Origin: Luminiphilus sp.
GTDB lineage: Bacteria; Pseudomonadota; Gammaproteobacteria; Pseudomonadales; Halieaceae
Direction of reading: 5' to 3'
DNA length: 58,127 nt
Assembly: GCA_012270045.1 (NCBI GenBank)
Contig: JAAXJC010000219.1
Location: forward strand, 1-58,127
This document shows positions 46,147-58,127 of this stretch, piece by piece (the first letter of the stretch is position 1; the number at the start of each line of letters is the position of its first letter). The translations under genes and the position numbers were made by a program. A model generated the notes under the pieces. It was not told the DNA's origin. It did no database searches and saw only the letters and a list, made by a program, of their open reading frames with translations.

Positions 46147-47586
46147 TCAGGGCATAATCCCCTGTATGTACCATTGTTTGGTATGGCGATTCTGGAACAG
46201 CCAAACCGACTGTCCGGCCTCGGTCTGGGCAACGTAATAATCCCGGCTGGCGGGTTCCTGCCACCAATTGTCCTCCAGACGTTCCGGCCCCAGTACCAGA
46301 CTCAGGGGACCATTCCAGAACAGCACCCCTGCTTCTAACCGTACCGGGTTGGGCTCATCAAATAGCCAGATAGGGCGTTGTGCCTGCCCTGTGCAGGGGG
46401 TCGGGAGTTCACCGGTGTCCTGGGTCAGGTATTGGCTGAATTCGGGTAAATGGGCTTCCCGTGGAGCAATTTGATTGACTGCCTGCAAGCCCAGTCGAGA
46501 CCTCAGGCGGTCGACCAGATTATGTAGGGACTCACGATGGTGTGCTTCTCCAAATAAATCGCTGGTAGCGCCTTGCTGAACGTTGAAATCACGGGCGTGG
46601 AGAGCCAGCCCCTCAATATCGCTGCCCAGGGTGTACTTTTCCAGGCTCAGGCGCGATAACTCAAACCATAGCTCCGGTTTGTTGTGGGCCTCGCTGCTGC
46701 GCACTGTAAAAGTTTCAGTGGCACCCTGCAGGCGGAGCATTTGCCATTCGATGCAGGTGGTCTGGTGCTGGGTTGTACGGCTGAACCCGGTTAACGCCTG
46801 TAGCAGCTTCTGCATGGCCGGATGTAACTCAACCTGATTGCGAACCTCGAATCCAAACCACAGGCTGTCATGAAACTCTTTTGGTGGCTGAAAGTCGCGA
46901 GTGACATCGTCCCGGGTACTGGTGACCTCACCCAGCCATTGCTGGAATGCCTGGCCACAATGATGACCCAGCGTGCGGGAGGACATGCTGAGTATTTCCC
47001 CCAGTGTTTGGATGCCGGCTTTTTCAAGGCTCGCAAGGGTTTTGGAGAGTCCGCTTATCGCTACGTCAGATAAAAGGGCCAGGGGAATATTGTTCAGCCG
47101 CTGTTCCAGATTGCGTTCTGCTTCATGCAGGGGGCTATCTTCCCAGTCGCTCAGTAGCTCGGCAGCATGGCGATTGGGGGCCAGTCCGACTCTGGACGTG
47201 AAGCCGCGCTGCAGCAGCTCGGTCTGTGCATTGCCGATGAGTTGTTCGATGCCGCCGTGTAGCCTCAGGCAACCCCCAATCTCCAACTGCAGACCCTGCT
47301 TGCGCCAGCACTCAAGGGTGGGTGTGATGCTGTAGGCCCAACATTTCAACTGTTCGAGGGCCCGGACCTCCCGGGCAGGGTCACGCTCCAGAAGTTGCAG
47401 GCTGGTAGCGCCCAGTAGAGTCCTTACTGTTGCACCACTCTGTCCGGGCTTTATACCCGCGGCCAGCGCCACATCATTGGCGGTAATGACGCGCTGGTGT
47501 TCAAGGACAACTGCGGGGCATTCCGGTCGATGGGGCAGGCACTCCAGCGCTAGTCGTGGTAATTGAAGGTAGAGCCAAAGGGACAT
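46147..47586 (-). CDS. imuB: ImuB, catalytically inactive Y-family polymerase-like protein
   Basis: A 479-residue Y-family-like protein that bridges ImuA, DnaE2 and the beta clamp in SOS mutagenesis. The N-terminus SLWLYLQLPRLALECL is the ImuB form; the acidic catalytic residues of true Y polymerases are not present in the palm motifs. SRVGLAPNRHAAELLS, a helix-hairpin-helix segment and a little-finger region follow, and the C-terminus (NRHTKQWYIQGIMP) is typical. A LexA box ends 15 bases before the ATG and no Shine-Dalgarno is evident. It is 250 bases away from imuA instead of being coupled to it. Confidence 0.93.
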   Translation of the reverse strand: MSLWLYLQLPRLALECLPHRPECPAVVLEHQRVITANDVALAAGIKPGQSGATVRTLLGATSLQLLERDPAREVRALEQLKCWAYSITPTLECWRKQGLQLEIGGCLRLHGGIEQLIGNAQTELLQRGFTSRVGLAPNRHAAELLSDWEDSPLHEAERNLEQRLNNIPLALLSDVAISGLSKTLASLEKAGIQTLGEILSMSSRTLGHHCGQAFQQWLGEVTSTRDDVTRDFQPPKEFHDSLWFGFEVRNQVELHPAMQKLLQALTGFSRTTQHQTTCIEWQMLRLQGATETFTVRSSEAHNKPELWFELSRLSLEKYTLGSDIEGLALHARDFNVQQGATSDLFGEAHHRESLHNLVDRLRSRLGLQAVNQIAPREAHLPEFSQYLTQDTGELPTPCTGQAQRPIWLFDEPNPVRLEAGVLFWNGPLSLVLGPERLEDNWWQEPASRDYYVAQTEAGQSVWLFQNRHTKQWYIQGIMP

Positions 47587-47600
47587 ACAGGCGAATAATA

Positions 47601-47616
47601 CTGTTTATATATACAG
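47601..47616 (-). promoter_or_regulatory. LexA (SOS) box of imuB
   Basis: CTGTTTATATATACAG is a consensus CTGT-N8-ACAG box. Outside the core the arms continue as AATAATA / TATTATA. On the minus strand TATTAT just after the box can act as -10, placing the transcript start within a few bases of the imuB ATG at 47586. Confidence 0.88.
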
Positions 47617-47835
47617 TATTATAGGGCTTATGCATTGCCATGGTGTATGTACTGCCAACATATGTCTGGCCGTGCCGTTCGGATGACCGGAATCCCGGCA
47701 GTTGGCCTGGTGGTACCGGTGTGGTGACTTAGAAAGTTGCTATTGGGTAGCTCCAAAAGTTTCGTGTGTGTGCGTGAGCACAATGTGGCCTGCCGGTTTT
47801 TGGGTCGTCACGATGCAATTGGCCGCAAGTGCTTG

Positions 47836-48576
47836 TCAGGCAACGGGAGTCAGAATCTGACCGGTACGGGTTCGCACTGCCTCCGATGGTTGTTCCCAGG
47901 GTTGTGGTCCGGTAGGCAGATCCTCTTCCGGGGGTAAAAGGATGGGAGCTGACGGTTTGCCACCGCGCTGTTTGAGAATACGAACCGTACGATGGGACTC
48001 GCTGGCAAGGCGCAGGCTGAAGGGTGTGTGCTGTTCTGCTGCGCTGTCGGATCGAAACAGTATGGCAAGGGTATCGGTCTCGGTGGCTGCCAGTTGTAGC
48101 TTGCGTAATTCAGCATAGCGGTACTCCCCTGAACCCAGCCAACTGAAGACGACACTGCAGGTTGTGCTGCGGATAGCTTGCTCAGTGGCCCAGAGCTGCT
48201 CTTCACGATTTTTGGTGTGTACCAGCAGGATTTGCTCGGTGGCCACGCCACGTGTACTGAGCATGGGTGCGTAGGGGATATGGGGCGGTGCGATAAAAGC
48301 CTGCCAGCGTTTTTGGGCGCTGAGCGTCGCCATGATGGGCAAAAAGAGGCCCATTGAATTGACGTTGTTGTCATCGCCAAGCACTTCGATGCCGCCGTGC
48401 AGTGGCCAGCCCCCGAGTGCTATCCCATTATCAAGTTCAGTAAAGCCAGTGGGTAGCGCATCCACGCCGTGCCAGTCACTATTGGCCGGCGAATGCTGCC
48501 TGAAGGCGTTATTTCCGGTGTCCATACCGCGCCAGGTATCGGAACGGTTGATGATGTGCTCAAGTGGGTCAGCCAT
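47836..48576 (-). CDS. imuA: ImuA, SOS mutagenesis RecA-like protein
   Basis: A 246-residue ImuA/SulA-type RecA-fold protein of the DnaE2 mutasome. WHGVDALPTGFTELDNGIALGGWPLHGGIEVLG corresponds to the RecA-like N-terminus; the Walker A of RecA is not intact (GDDNNVNSMG). QILLVHTKNREEQLWATEQAIRS and SHRTVRILKQRGGKP are family segments. The ATG at 48576 with GGAG six bases upstream is preferred to the ATG at 48594. A LexA box lies about 50 bases upstream. The Arg-rich ILK-R end and the position beside imuB make the call firm. Confidence 0.87.
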   Translation of the reverse strand: MADPLEHIINRSDTWRGMDTGNNAFRQHSPANSDWHGVDALPTGFTELDNGIALGGWPLHGGIEVLGDDNNVNSMGLFLPIMATLSAQKRWQAFIAPPHIPYAPMLSTRGVATEQILLVHTKNREEQLWATEQAIRSTTCSVVFSWLGSGEYRYAELRKLQLAATETDTLAILFRSDSAAEQHTPFSLRLASESHRTVRILKQRGGKPSAPILLPPEEDLPTGPQPWEQPSEAVRTRTGQILTPVA

Positions 48577-48624
48577 GTTGTACTCCGCAGTCATCAGGTG
48601 CTGGGTATCGATCTGTATAAAATA

Positions 48625-48640
48625 CTGTATAAATAAACAG
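48625..48640. promoter_or_regulatory. LexA (SOS) box between imuA and the MFS gene
   Basis: CTGTATAAATAAACAG is a consensus CTGT-N8-ACAG box with flanking AATA / TATT arms. It lies about 50 bases before the imuA start on one side and 12-37 bases before the possible MFS starts (48653, 48677) on the other, so LexA may repress both genes. Confidence 0.88.
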
Positions 48641-48676
48641 TATTACTGGGGAGTGGCAAAATCAAGGGGTACTTTT

Positions 48677-49903
48677 TTGGAGCGTCGTGAAAAGCGACAG
48701 GTCAATCGCTCGGCCCTTCGCGAGAGCGCTTTTCGCCGGTATTTCCCCGCCAGTTGGTTTTCCAGTCTCGGTGCCTGGATGCTGCGCTTTCTGCTCGGCT
48801 GGAGTGCCTGGGAACTGACGGTGTCCGCCACCTGGGTCGGTGTGACCGCGGCGATGATGCTGGGCCCGGCGCTGGTCCTGGCACCCTGGTTTGGCATTCT
48901 GTCGGACCGGGTCAACCCCCGCCATGGCCTCATTGCCTCAATGCTGGTGCATGCCACGATCGCCTGCTGCGGCGCACTGGCGCTATGGGCGGATGGGTTC
49001 GGCTTGCCCGTGCTCATGGTGTTGGCCCTGGCGCTGGGCGTGGCCACTTCGGGTCACAGCCCCATGCGACTGGCGCTGATACCCCTGCTGGTGGACCGCG
49101 CAGCGCTACCGAGTGCTGTGGGCCTGTCGGCCACCACATTCAACATCGCCCGTATCCTGGGTCCCGCCCTGGGCGCCGCCCTGATCAGCACCGCCGGTGC
49201 AGCGACCGCCTTCGCCCTGTCCGGCCTGATGTTTGTTGCCGCCGCCCTGGTCCTGCTGCGCCTGCATGGCATTGGCAGCCGCGAACCCCAGCCCCGGGAA
49301 GCCTTTTACCGGCAATTCAAGGCGGGGTTGGGTTACGTAAAGGGAGAGCGGGGTATTCAACTGGTCTTCGCCTTCACCCTGTTGAATGGCCTGCTGGGCC
49401 GTACTCTGGTGGAACTGCTGCCGGCTTTCGCAGGTGGTTTCCTGGGTGGCGGCTCGGGGGCGCTGGCAACCCTGACCGCCAGCGCCGGGGTAGGTTCCAT
49501 TGCCGGTGGTCTGTTGCTGGCCCGACAGCGGGCCGATACCGCCCATCTCCTGAGCCTGGTCGCCGCAGCCATAGCCTGCGCTGCGCTGCTGATGTGCGCC
49601 CTGTCCCTGGGTACCACACTGCACCGGTTCAGTGCCCTGGTAGCCCTGCTCAGCCTGGTTACAACGGTGGCTGGCACCGGCTGCCAGACCATTACCCAAC
49701 TGTGCCTGATGGAGGCCTATCGGGGGCGGGTATTGAGCCTTTGGACATTGCTGGCCATGGGTGCGCCGGCGGTGGGTTCAGCGGTAATCGGCGCGCTTAC
49801 CGACATACTGGGCTTTACCCCAGTATTCGCCGTTGCGGGCGTTATTGGGCTGGGCTTGGTGATGTTGCTGTACAGTCGCCGTCACTGGCTCTCTGGGCCA
49901 TGA
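48677..49903 (+). CDS. Major facilitator superfamily transporter (EntS-like)
   Basis: A 408-residue MFS permease with about 11-12 helices. WFGILSDRVNPRHGL is the cytoplasmic loop 2-3 signature; GHSPMRLALIPLLVDRAALPSAVGLSATTFNIARILGPALGAAL is the TM5 region typical of the EntS/PF05977 branch of multidrug or siderophore exporters. I choose TTG 48677 because AAGGGG lies eight bases before it. GTG 48653, 12 bases after the LexA box, is the alternative and adds 8 residues. The frame is open much further upstream but runs through imuA. It is convergent with holA. Confidence 0.85.
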   Translation: MERREKRQVNRSALRESAFRRYFPASWFSSLGAWMLRFLLGWSAWELTVSATWVGVTAAMMLGPALVLAPWFGILSDRVNPRHGLIASMLVHATIACCGALALWADGFGLPVLMVLALALGVATSGHSPMRLALIPLLVDRAALPSAVGLSATTFNIARILGPALGAALISTAGAATAFALSGLMFVAAALVLLRLHGIGSREPQPREAFYRQFKAGLGYVKGERGIQLVFAFTLLNGLLGRTLVELLPAFAGGFLGGGSGALATLTASAGVGSIAGGLLLARQRADTAHLLSLVAAAIACAALLMCALSLGTTLHRFSALVALLSLVTTVAGTGCQTITQLCLMEAYRGRVLSLWTLLAMGAPAVGSAVIGALTDILGFTPVFAVAGVIGLGLVMLLYSRRHWLSGP

Positions 49904-49936
49904 ACCCGCAATTAACGGGCGGGGGCCACTGACCCC

Positions 49937-50968
49937 TCAGCCGGCGGGCTGCTGCAGTAACCCCTCGGGTCCCCTGGCCAGCAGTAACACCAGTTGATCC
50001 AGCAAATCCCAGGGACTGCCTCGCTCGAAGCCCTTGATGGTGCTGTCGGTGCGGAAGGCCAGGTGCTGGAGCTGTTCCATACTGTCCGAATCCTGTCTTT
50101 TGAAAGCCCCCTCCACCAACCGGGTACGATTGCGCCAGACACCGCGGTTGTCCATGGCTCGGGCCAGATTACTGCCCGCCGCGCAGTCACCGGCCAGTTG
50201 CCGCAGCAGTGTGACATCCCGGCTCAGTGCCCACAGGATGACCGGCGGCGGGGTGGCTTCAGCCTGCAGTCCACGCAGCGTCCGAAGGGCCGCGCCGGCA
50301 TCGCCGGCCAGGGCGGCGTCGGCGAGACCGAAGGGACTGTAGCGGGCGCTGGCCAGCACGCTGTCCATGACGGTTGCCAGATCGATGCGGTCCGATGCAG
50401 CCAGCAGCTTGAGTTTGTCGACTTCCTGAACCGCCGCCAGAAGATTGCCCTCCACCCGGTCGGCCAATAGCTGCAGCGCCTCCCGGTCAGCGGTAAGACC
50501 CGCTGCTTTAAGGCGTCGCTGGAGAAATGTCGGCAATTCGTGGCGCCCGACCGGCCAGACCTGTACCACCACACCCTCCCGGTCCAGGGCAGTGAACCAC
50601 TTGGCGCGCTGGGAGGACTTATCCACCTTGCCGGCAATGATCAGCAGTACATCCTCGCTGTCGATAGCCAGGTATTCCTGAATGGCCTTGCTGCCCTCTG
50701 CCCCGGGCTTCCCGGAGGGCAGGCGAATCTCTATGAGTTTGCGGTCGGCAAACAGGGACATGGCACCGGCGCTTTGCAATAACTGCTGCCAGTCGCCAGC
50801 CCCACCGATTTCGATCACCTCGCGCTCGGTACAACCCCCGGCTCGTGCTGCATTGCGCACGGCGTCCGCGCATTCTTCGACAATCAGGGTTTCATCACCA
50901 GAGACCAGATAACAACGCCGCAGCCCGCGCTCCAGTTGTGGTACCAGTTGCTCGGGTTTGACCGGCAT
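49937..50968 (-). CDS. holA: DNA polymerase III subunit delta
   Basis: HolA opens the beta clamp in the clamp-loader complex. The 343 residues show the three-domain layout: RCYLVSGDETLIVEECADAVR at the start, DVLLIIAGKVDKSSQRAKWF, LLADRVEGNLLAAVQEVDKL and the C-terminal helical collar ending LLDQLVLLLA. Its ATG overlaps the lptE stop by one base (TAATG), so it is coupled to lptE, as in many gammaproteobacteria. Confidence 0.96.
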   Translation of the reverse strand: MPVKPEQLVPQLERGLRRCYLVSGDETLIVEECADAVRNAARAGGCTEREVIEIGGAGDWQQLLQSAGAMSLFADRKLIEIRLPSGKPGAEGSKAIQEYLAIDSEDVLLIIAGKVDKSSQRAKWFTALDREGVVVQVWPVGRHELPTFLQRRLKAAGLTADREALQLLADRVEGNLLAAVQEVDKLKLLAASDRIDLATVMDSVLASARYSPFGLADAALAGDAGAALRTLRGLQAEATPPPVILWALSRDVTLLRQLAGDCAAGSNLARAMDNRGVWRNRTRLVEGAFKRQDSDSMEQLQHLAFRTDSTIKGFERGSPWDLLDQLVLLLARGPEGLLQQPAG

Positions 50969-51497
50969 TAACTGCTCAGGCTGTGGGTTATGCGCCGGGC
51001 TATCTGCGCCGCAAGGTCCCGGCGCATTTCCTCACGCAGCAGCCGCAGCTCTTCGGTCTTGCCCACCACGTTGCGGGGATCGTTGAGGAACTGTCGTACT
51101 ACCTGGGCGTCAGCTTCGGGGATAAGCTCGTCGGACCCCTGGCGCAAGCTGAGCGCCACGGTCATGGTCAGTTCCACCTCTGCAGAGCGGGCCTGGGCGG
51201 TCAGTGACAGGTTGCGCTGCTGGAAGCGCTCTTCGCCCAGTCGCAATACCAGAGCCTCTCCGGACTGGGAATCGAGCAGTGCGCCCTCCAGCCGCAGTTG
51301 ATTGGCCACGGCGGCAGTGAGCTCCCCCCGGGGCTGGCTACTAACGAGGGATATCGCAACATCGGTAAGGGTTTCCGAGGAACCTGCGGCTGCCGTGCCC
51401 TTGAGCTGGAAACCACAGCCCTGGAGGGACAGATAGAGCAGTAGCACAATAAATGCCTGAAGGGTCCCACGAACGGTGTTTGGCCTTGGCATGGTCA

Positions 51498-51498
<1 letters not shown>
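50968..51498 (-). CDS. lptE: LPS-assembly lipoprotein LptE
   Basis: LptE plugs the LptD barrel that inserts lipopolysaccharide into the outer membrane. This 176-residue product has a signal peptide with lipobox LQGC (Cys28) followed by GFQLKG, the standard LptE start, then alternating beta strands and a C-terminal helix. Its ATG shares a base with the leuS stop. It is placed between leuS and holA, the conserved arrangement. Confidence 0.94.
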
Positions 51499-55530
<4,032 letters not shown>

Positions 55531-55531
<1 letters not shown>

Positions 55532-56385
55532 CACTCCCCGTCGTTGTCGCCGGTGGGGGGGGTCACACGCAGGCTGATCAGGCGGCGTTGGTCGGCACTG
55601 ACCACTTTGAATTCGAAGCGATCCAGGTAAGTCGTCTCGTTCCGGGTGGGGACATGGCCAAACGCATTAACGACCAGGCCGCCGATGGTATCGAATTCTT
55701 CATCGCTGAACTGAACGCCGAAGTGCTCATTGAAATCGTCGATGGGTGTCTGGGCTTTTACAAAGAAATCCGCGTGGCTTATGCTGCTGATGTCCCGGCC
55801 CTCGTCGACGTCGGTCTCATCTTCAATTTCACCCACGATCTCTTCCAGCACGTCTTCAATGGTGACCAGCCCCGCTACGCCCCCGTATTCGTCAATCACA
55901 ATGGCCATGTGGTTGCGGTTCTGGCGAAACTCCCGGAGCAGGACGTTGAGCCGCTTGCTTTCGGGGACCACCACCGCAGGTCGCAGCAGGTCTCGCAGGT
56001 TGAACTGATGTTCGCGCTCCAGAATGAGTGGCAGCAGATCCTTGGCGAGCAGGATGCCCACGACATTGTCCAGGTTGTCGTCGATGACCGGGAAGCGGGA
56101 GTGGGCCGCATGGATGATCTGGGGCAGGGCTTCGTTGAGCTCGGCGTCTATCTTGATAACCGTCATCTGGGCCCTGGGGATCATGATATCCCGCACCTGC
56201 ATGTCGCTCACCGACAGCGCGCCCTCCATAATGGTCTTGGCGTCGTCGTCGATCAGCTCGTTGCTCACCGCCAAATCCAGGAAGCCCTTCAAATCAGCGC
56301 GGTTTTGGGGTGTCCCGGAGAGAAAATGGGTCAGCGGTTCCAGCCAGCGGCGCGCATCACCGTGGTGGCTTTGGAATGCGTTCAC
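55531..56385 (-). CDS. corC: CorC/HlyC-type CBS-domain protein
   Basis: A 284-residue cytoplasmic protein of the magnesium/cobalt efflux (CorC) family. Two CBS domains span about 65-185 (VRDIMIPRAQMTVIKIDAEL; HMAIVIDEYGGVAGLVTIEDVLEEIVGEI) and a CorC_HlyC C-terminal domain follows (DDFNEHFGVQFSDEEFDTIGGLV). The start is GTG 56385 (VNAFQSHHGDARRWLEPLTHFLSG), ten bases after the ybeY stop; the longer frame to 56529 would run back through ybeY. It is coupled to lnt. Confidence 0.94.
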
Positions 56386-56395
56386 AGGACCGTTT

Positions 56396-56872
56396 TCACT
56401 GCTCGGGGACGGGTGACAGATAGGGGTCGGGGCAGCCGAATTGCCCCAGTATGTTGGCTTCCAGACGCTCCATTGCGTCCGCGGTGGCACTGGTTTGGTG
56501 GTCGTAGCCCAGCAGGTGGAGTACGCCATGGACAGTCAGGTGGGCCCAGTGACAGCGGGTGTCCTTGCCCTGTTCCATGGCTTCCTGGGCTACCAGGGGC
56601 GCGCAAATCACAATGTCGCCCAACAGCGGGCAGTCTACGTCGGCGGGCAGGTCCGCGGGGAAGGACAACACGTTGGTGGGCCCTGGCCTGTCCCGGAAGC
56701 GTTGGTTGAGTTGCGTCATCTGGTTGCTGTCGCTGATGCGCAGGCTCACCTCCGGTCGCTGGGCGCCGGGCTGTTGCAGAAGGTCACAGGTTGCGGAGAT
56801 CCAGCGCCTGAAACTGTCGTCATCCGGGGCCTCGACCCCGGCATCGCGCTGTACGTGAACATCGGCGGTCAC
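56396..56872 (-). CDS. ybeY: Endoribonuclease YbeY
   Basis: YbeY is a metal-dependent RNase for 16S 3' processing and ribosome quality control. The zinc motif is HLTVHGVLHLLGYDH (H-x3-H-x5-H). PGPTNVLSFPADLP and LGDIVICAPLVAQEA are family segments. It has 158 residues and starts at GTG 56872, overlapping the phoH-like stop (GTGA), so it is translationally coupled to it. Confidence 0.96.
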   Translation of the reverse strand: MTADVHVQRDAGVEAPDDDSFRRWISATCDLLQQPGAQRPEVSLRISDSNQMTQLNQRFRDRPGPTNVLSFPADLPADVDCPLLGDIVICAPLVAQEAMEQGKDTRCHWAHLTVHGVLHLLGYDHQTSATADAMERLEANILGQFGCPDPYLSPVPEQ

Positions 56873-57918
56873 GGCTCCCGGCGCTCCAGTTTTGGACTGC
56901 GGGCCTCGAATTCATCGTAAGCTGACACCACCCGCTGTACCAGCGGATGCCGCACGACATCCTTGTTGGCAAACCACGTAAAGGTGATGCCCTGCACGTC
57001 TTCCAGCACCTGGGTGGCGTGGGTCAGCCCGGATTGCTGGCCCCGGGGCAGGTCGATTTGGGTCGCGTCCCCGGTGATAACGGCGGTGGAACCAAAGCCG
57101 ATTCGGGTCAGGAACATTTTCATCTGCTCACGGGTGGTGTTCTGGGCTTCATCGAGGATGATGAAGGCGTTGTTCAGGGTCCGCCCGCGCATAAAGGCAA
57201 GGGGTGCGACTTCGATGATATTGCGTTCGATATATTTGGTGACGGTCTCAAAGCCCAGCATTTCATAAAGGGCGTCGTAGAGTGGTCGCAGGTAGGGATC
57301 GACTTTTTGGCTGAGGTCCCCGGGCAAAAATCCCAGGCGCTCCCCGGCTTCGACGGCGGGGCGCACCAGCAGGATACGGCGCACCTGCTCATCGAGCAGG
57401 GCCTGCACTGCGCAGGCGACCGCCAGATAGGTCTTGCCGGTGCCCGCGGGTCCGATACCAAAATTGATGTCGTGGCGCTGGATCGCCCGCACATAGCCCT
57501 GCTGGTTTCGGCCGCGTGGCTTTATGGAAGTGCGCTTGGTGCGGATAATCGTGATCGGTTCCACATCGCTGGCGCCGGGGTTGTCCGGCAGGGACACAAG
57601 ATGCTCCAGATCCGCCTGCTGCAAATGCAGGTGCACGGTCTCGGGACTGAGGGTGACGCCCGCCACCACCTCTGCATAGAGGTTCTTCAGCAGGGCAACC
57701 GATGCCGCTGCCGCGGCGGCAGGTCCGGACACGGTAAAATGATTGCTGCGGTTGTGGATCTCCACGCCCAGGCGCACTTCAATCTGGCGGAGGTGGGCAT
57801 CAAGTTGCCCGCAGAGTGCGGCCAGGTGACGGGCATCGTTGGGCTCGAGTGTGAAGCTTTGCTGTTGGGCCGGCTCCGCGCCGTCGGCGGAATCGGGGGG
57901 TGCGCTAACTGTATCCAA
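56869..57918 (-). CDS. ybeZ: PhoH-like ATPase YbeZ
   Basis: A 349-residue PhoH/YbeZ ATPase that works with YbeY in RNA and ribosome maintenance. Walker A GPAGTGKT, FLPGDLSQKVDPYLRPLYDAL, Walker B FIILDEAQNTT and GDATQIDLPRGQQSGL are present; the N-terminal domain (about 30-120) is KH-like. The start is probably TTG 57918, with only a poor Shine-Dalgarno (AGG two bases before). It follows miaB by 69 bases, the classic miaB-ybeZ-ybeY-corC-lnt order. Confidence 0.95.
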   Translation of the reverse strand: MDTVSAPPDSADGAEPAQQQSFTLEPNDARHLAALCGQLDAHLRQIEVRLGVEIHNRSNHFTVSGPAAAAAASVALLKNLYAEVVAGVTLSPETVHLHLQQADLEHLVSLPDNPGASDVEPITIIRTKRTSIKPRGRNQQGYVRAIQRHDINFGIGPAGTGKTYLAVACAVQALLDEQVRRILLVRPAVEAGERLGFLPGDLSQKVDPYLRPLYDALYEMLGFETVTKYIERNIIEVAPLAFMRGRTLNNAFIILDEAQNTTREQMKMFLTRIGFGSTAVITGDATQIDLPRGQQSGLTHATQVLEDVQGITFTWFANKDVVRHPLVQRVVSAYDEFEARSPKLERREP

Positions 57919-57987
57919 CGCCTGTTTGGTCGCTCTTTCTGCAGCTGGGACAGAGACGATACAGACCTTGTTCCCGGAGTCAACCGT

Positions 57988-58127
57988 TCAGTTGGCTGCT
58001 GCCAGTACGCCCCGTAATGAATTCGGCAGCGCCTCCACAATGGCTACCGTTGCAAAGTCACCGATCAAATCCCTGTCGGATGAGCTGAAATTGACCACCC
58101 GATTGTTTTCGGTGCGGCCCGAGAGCT
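57988..58127 (-). CDS. miaB: tRNA-2-methylthio-N6-dimethylallyladenosine synthase MiaB (C-terminus only)
   Basis: The last 45 codons of MiaB enter from the right edge: [20 protein letters not shown] followed by [19 protein letters not shown] and the stop TGA at 57990-57988. This is the TRAM RNA-binding domain of the radical-SAM methylthiotransferase that modifies A37 of tRNAs. It is cut by the window edge, and its place at the head of the ybeZ-ybeY run supports the call. Confidence 0.93.
   Translation of the reverse strand, partial: LSGRTENNRVVNFSSSDRDLIGDFATVAIVEALPNSLRGVLAAAN

Noticed and set aside
47737-47937. 66-codon plus-strand frame between imuB and imuA
   Set aside because: Partly antisense to imuA, no Shine-Dalgarno, Cys/Trp-rich composition without family; treated as noise.
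48754-49932. 392-codon frame overlapping the MFS gene on the same strand
   Set aside because: Arg/Gly/Pro-rich composition without helices; the MFS frame shows clear transmembrane segments and family motifs.
56947-58017. 356-codon open frame antisense to ybeZ
   Set aside because: Opposite an unmistakable PhoH-type ATPase, with no domain of its own.

Overview
The window is chromosomal DNA from a free-living, probably marine, GC-rich gammaproteobacterium. I infer this from three core gene strings with gammaproteobacterial order: nusA-infB-rbfA-truB-rpsO-pnp at the left, gluQ/dksA and pcnB-folK-(dNK)-panB-panC in the middle, and miaB-phoH/ybeZ-ybeY-corC-lnt-leuS-lptE-holA at the right. A Pseudomonas-type CbrB regulator before pcnB, a PPi-type phosphofructokinase, an ImuA/ImuB/DnaE2 set and an acetate-type porin/symporter module suggest a relative of the OM60/Cellvibrionales-Pseudomonadales lineages. 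That placement is a guess from gene content. I see no tRNA, rRNA, CRISPR array, insertion sequence or prophage.

Layout. 1-7.6 kb: transcription/translation operon ending in a strong terminator after pnp. 7.7-13.7 kb: acetate module (acs, a divergent DcaP-like porin, and the two-part DUF4212/sodium:solute symporter). 13.7-21.3 kb, minus strand: dksA, gluQ, a CbrB-like sigma-54 activator, pcnB, folK, a deoxynucleoside kinase, panB, panC. 21.5-26.5 kb: sfsA, an M15 peptidase, pyrophosphatase, PPi-PFK and mpl. 26.5-30 kb: an overlapping operon of RND/MMPL exporter, cysteine-cluster protein and LON-domain protein. 30-37 kb: D-aminoacylase-type amidohydrolase, rnt, pyrC, argG, a Baeyer-Villiger-type monooxygenase, a CPXCG protein and a cupin. 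37-49.9 kb: a tail-anchored EAL protein, dnaE2, a DsbE-like/histidine kinase pair, lipocalin, imuB, imuA and an MFS transporter, with three LexA boxes. 49.9-58.1 kb: envelope/tRNA/replication housekeeping operon.

The most interesting locus is 17.9-19.7 kb. The CbrB homologue has Glu instead of the phosphoacceptor Asp (E52), and no cbrA gene lies next to it, although everything else in the string is in the Pseudomonas arrangement. Between cbrB and pcnB, where Pseudomonas encodes the sRNA CrcZ, there is a good sigma-54 promoter (18085-18100). Upstream are two copies of a TGTTAC-containing operator exactly 21 bp apart; downstream are an A-rich, Hfq-like tract and a 7-bp GNRA-loop hairpin. A third, inverted GTAACA/TGTTAC site sits just before cbrB. 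I read this as a rewired, kinase-independent CbrB circuit with a short CrcZ-like RNA or regulated pcnB leader.

Second is a split SOS mutasome: imuA, imuB and dnaE2 each have their own CTGT-N8-ACAG LexA box instead of forming one operon. The boxes of imuB and dnaE2 lie so close to the start codons that the transcripts may be leaderless. Other oddities are a DksA with an 85-residue histone-H1-like tail, a gluQ with no usual start codon in front of its HIGH-like motif, and an acidic DDPF-repeat insertion in the RND exporter.
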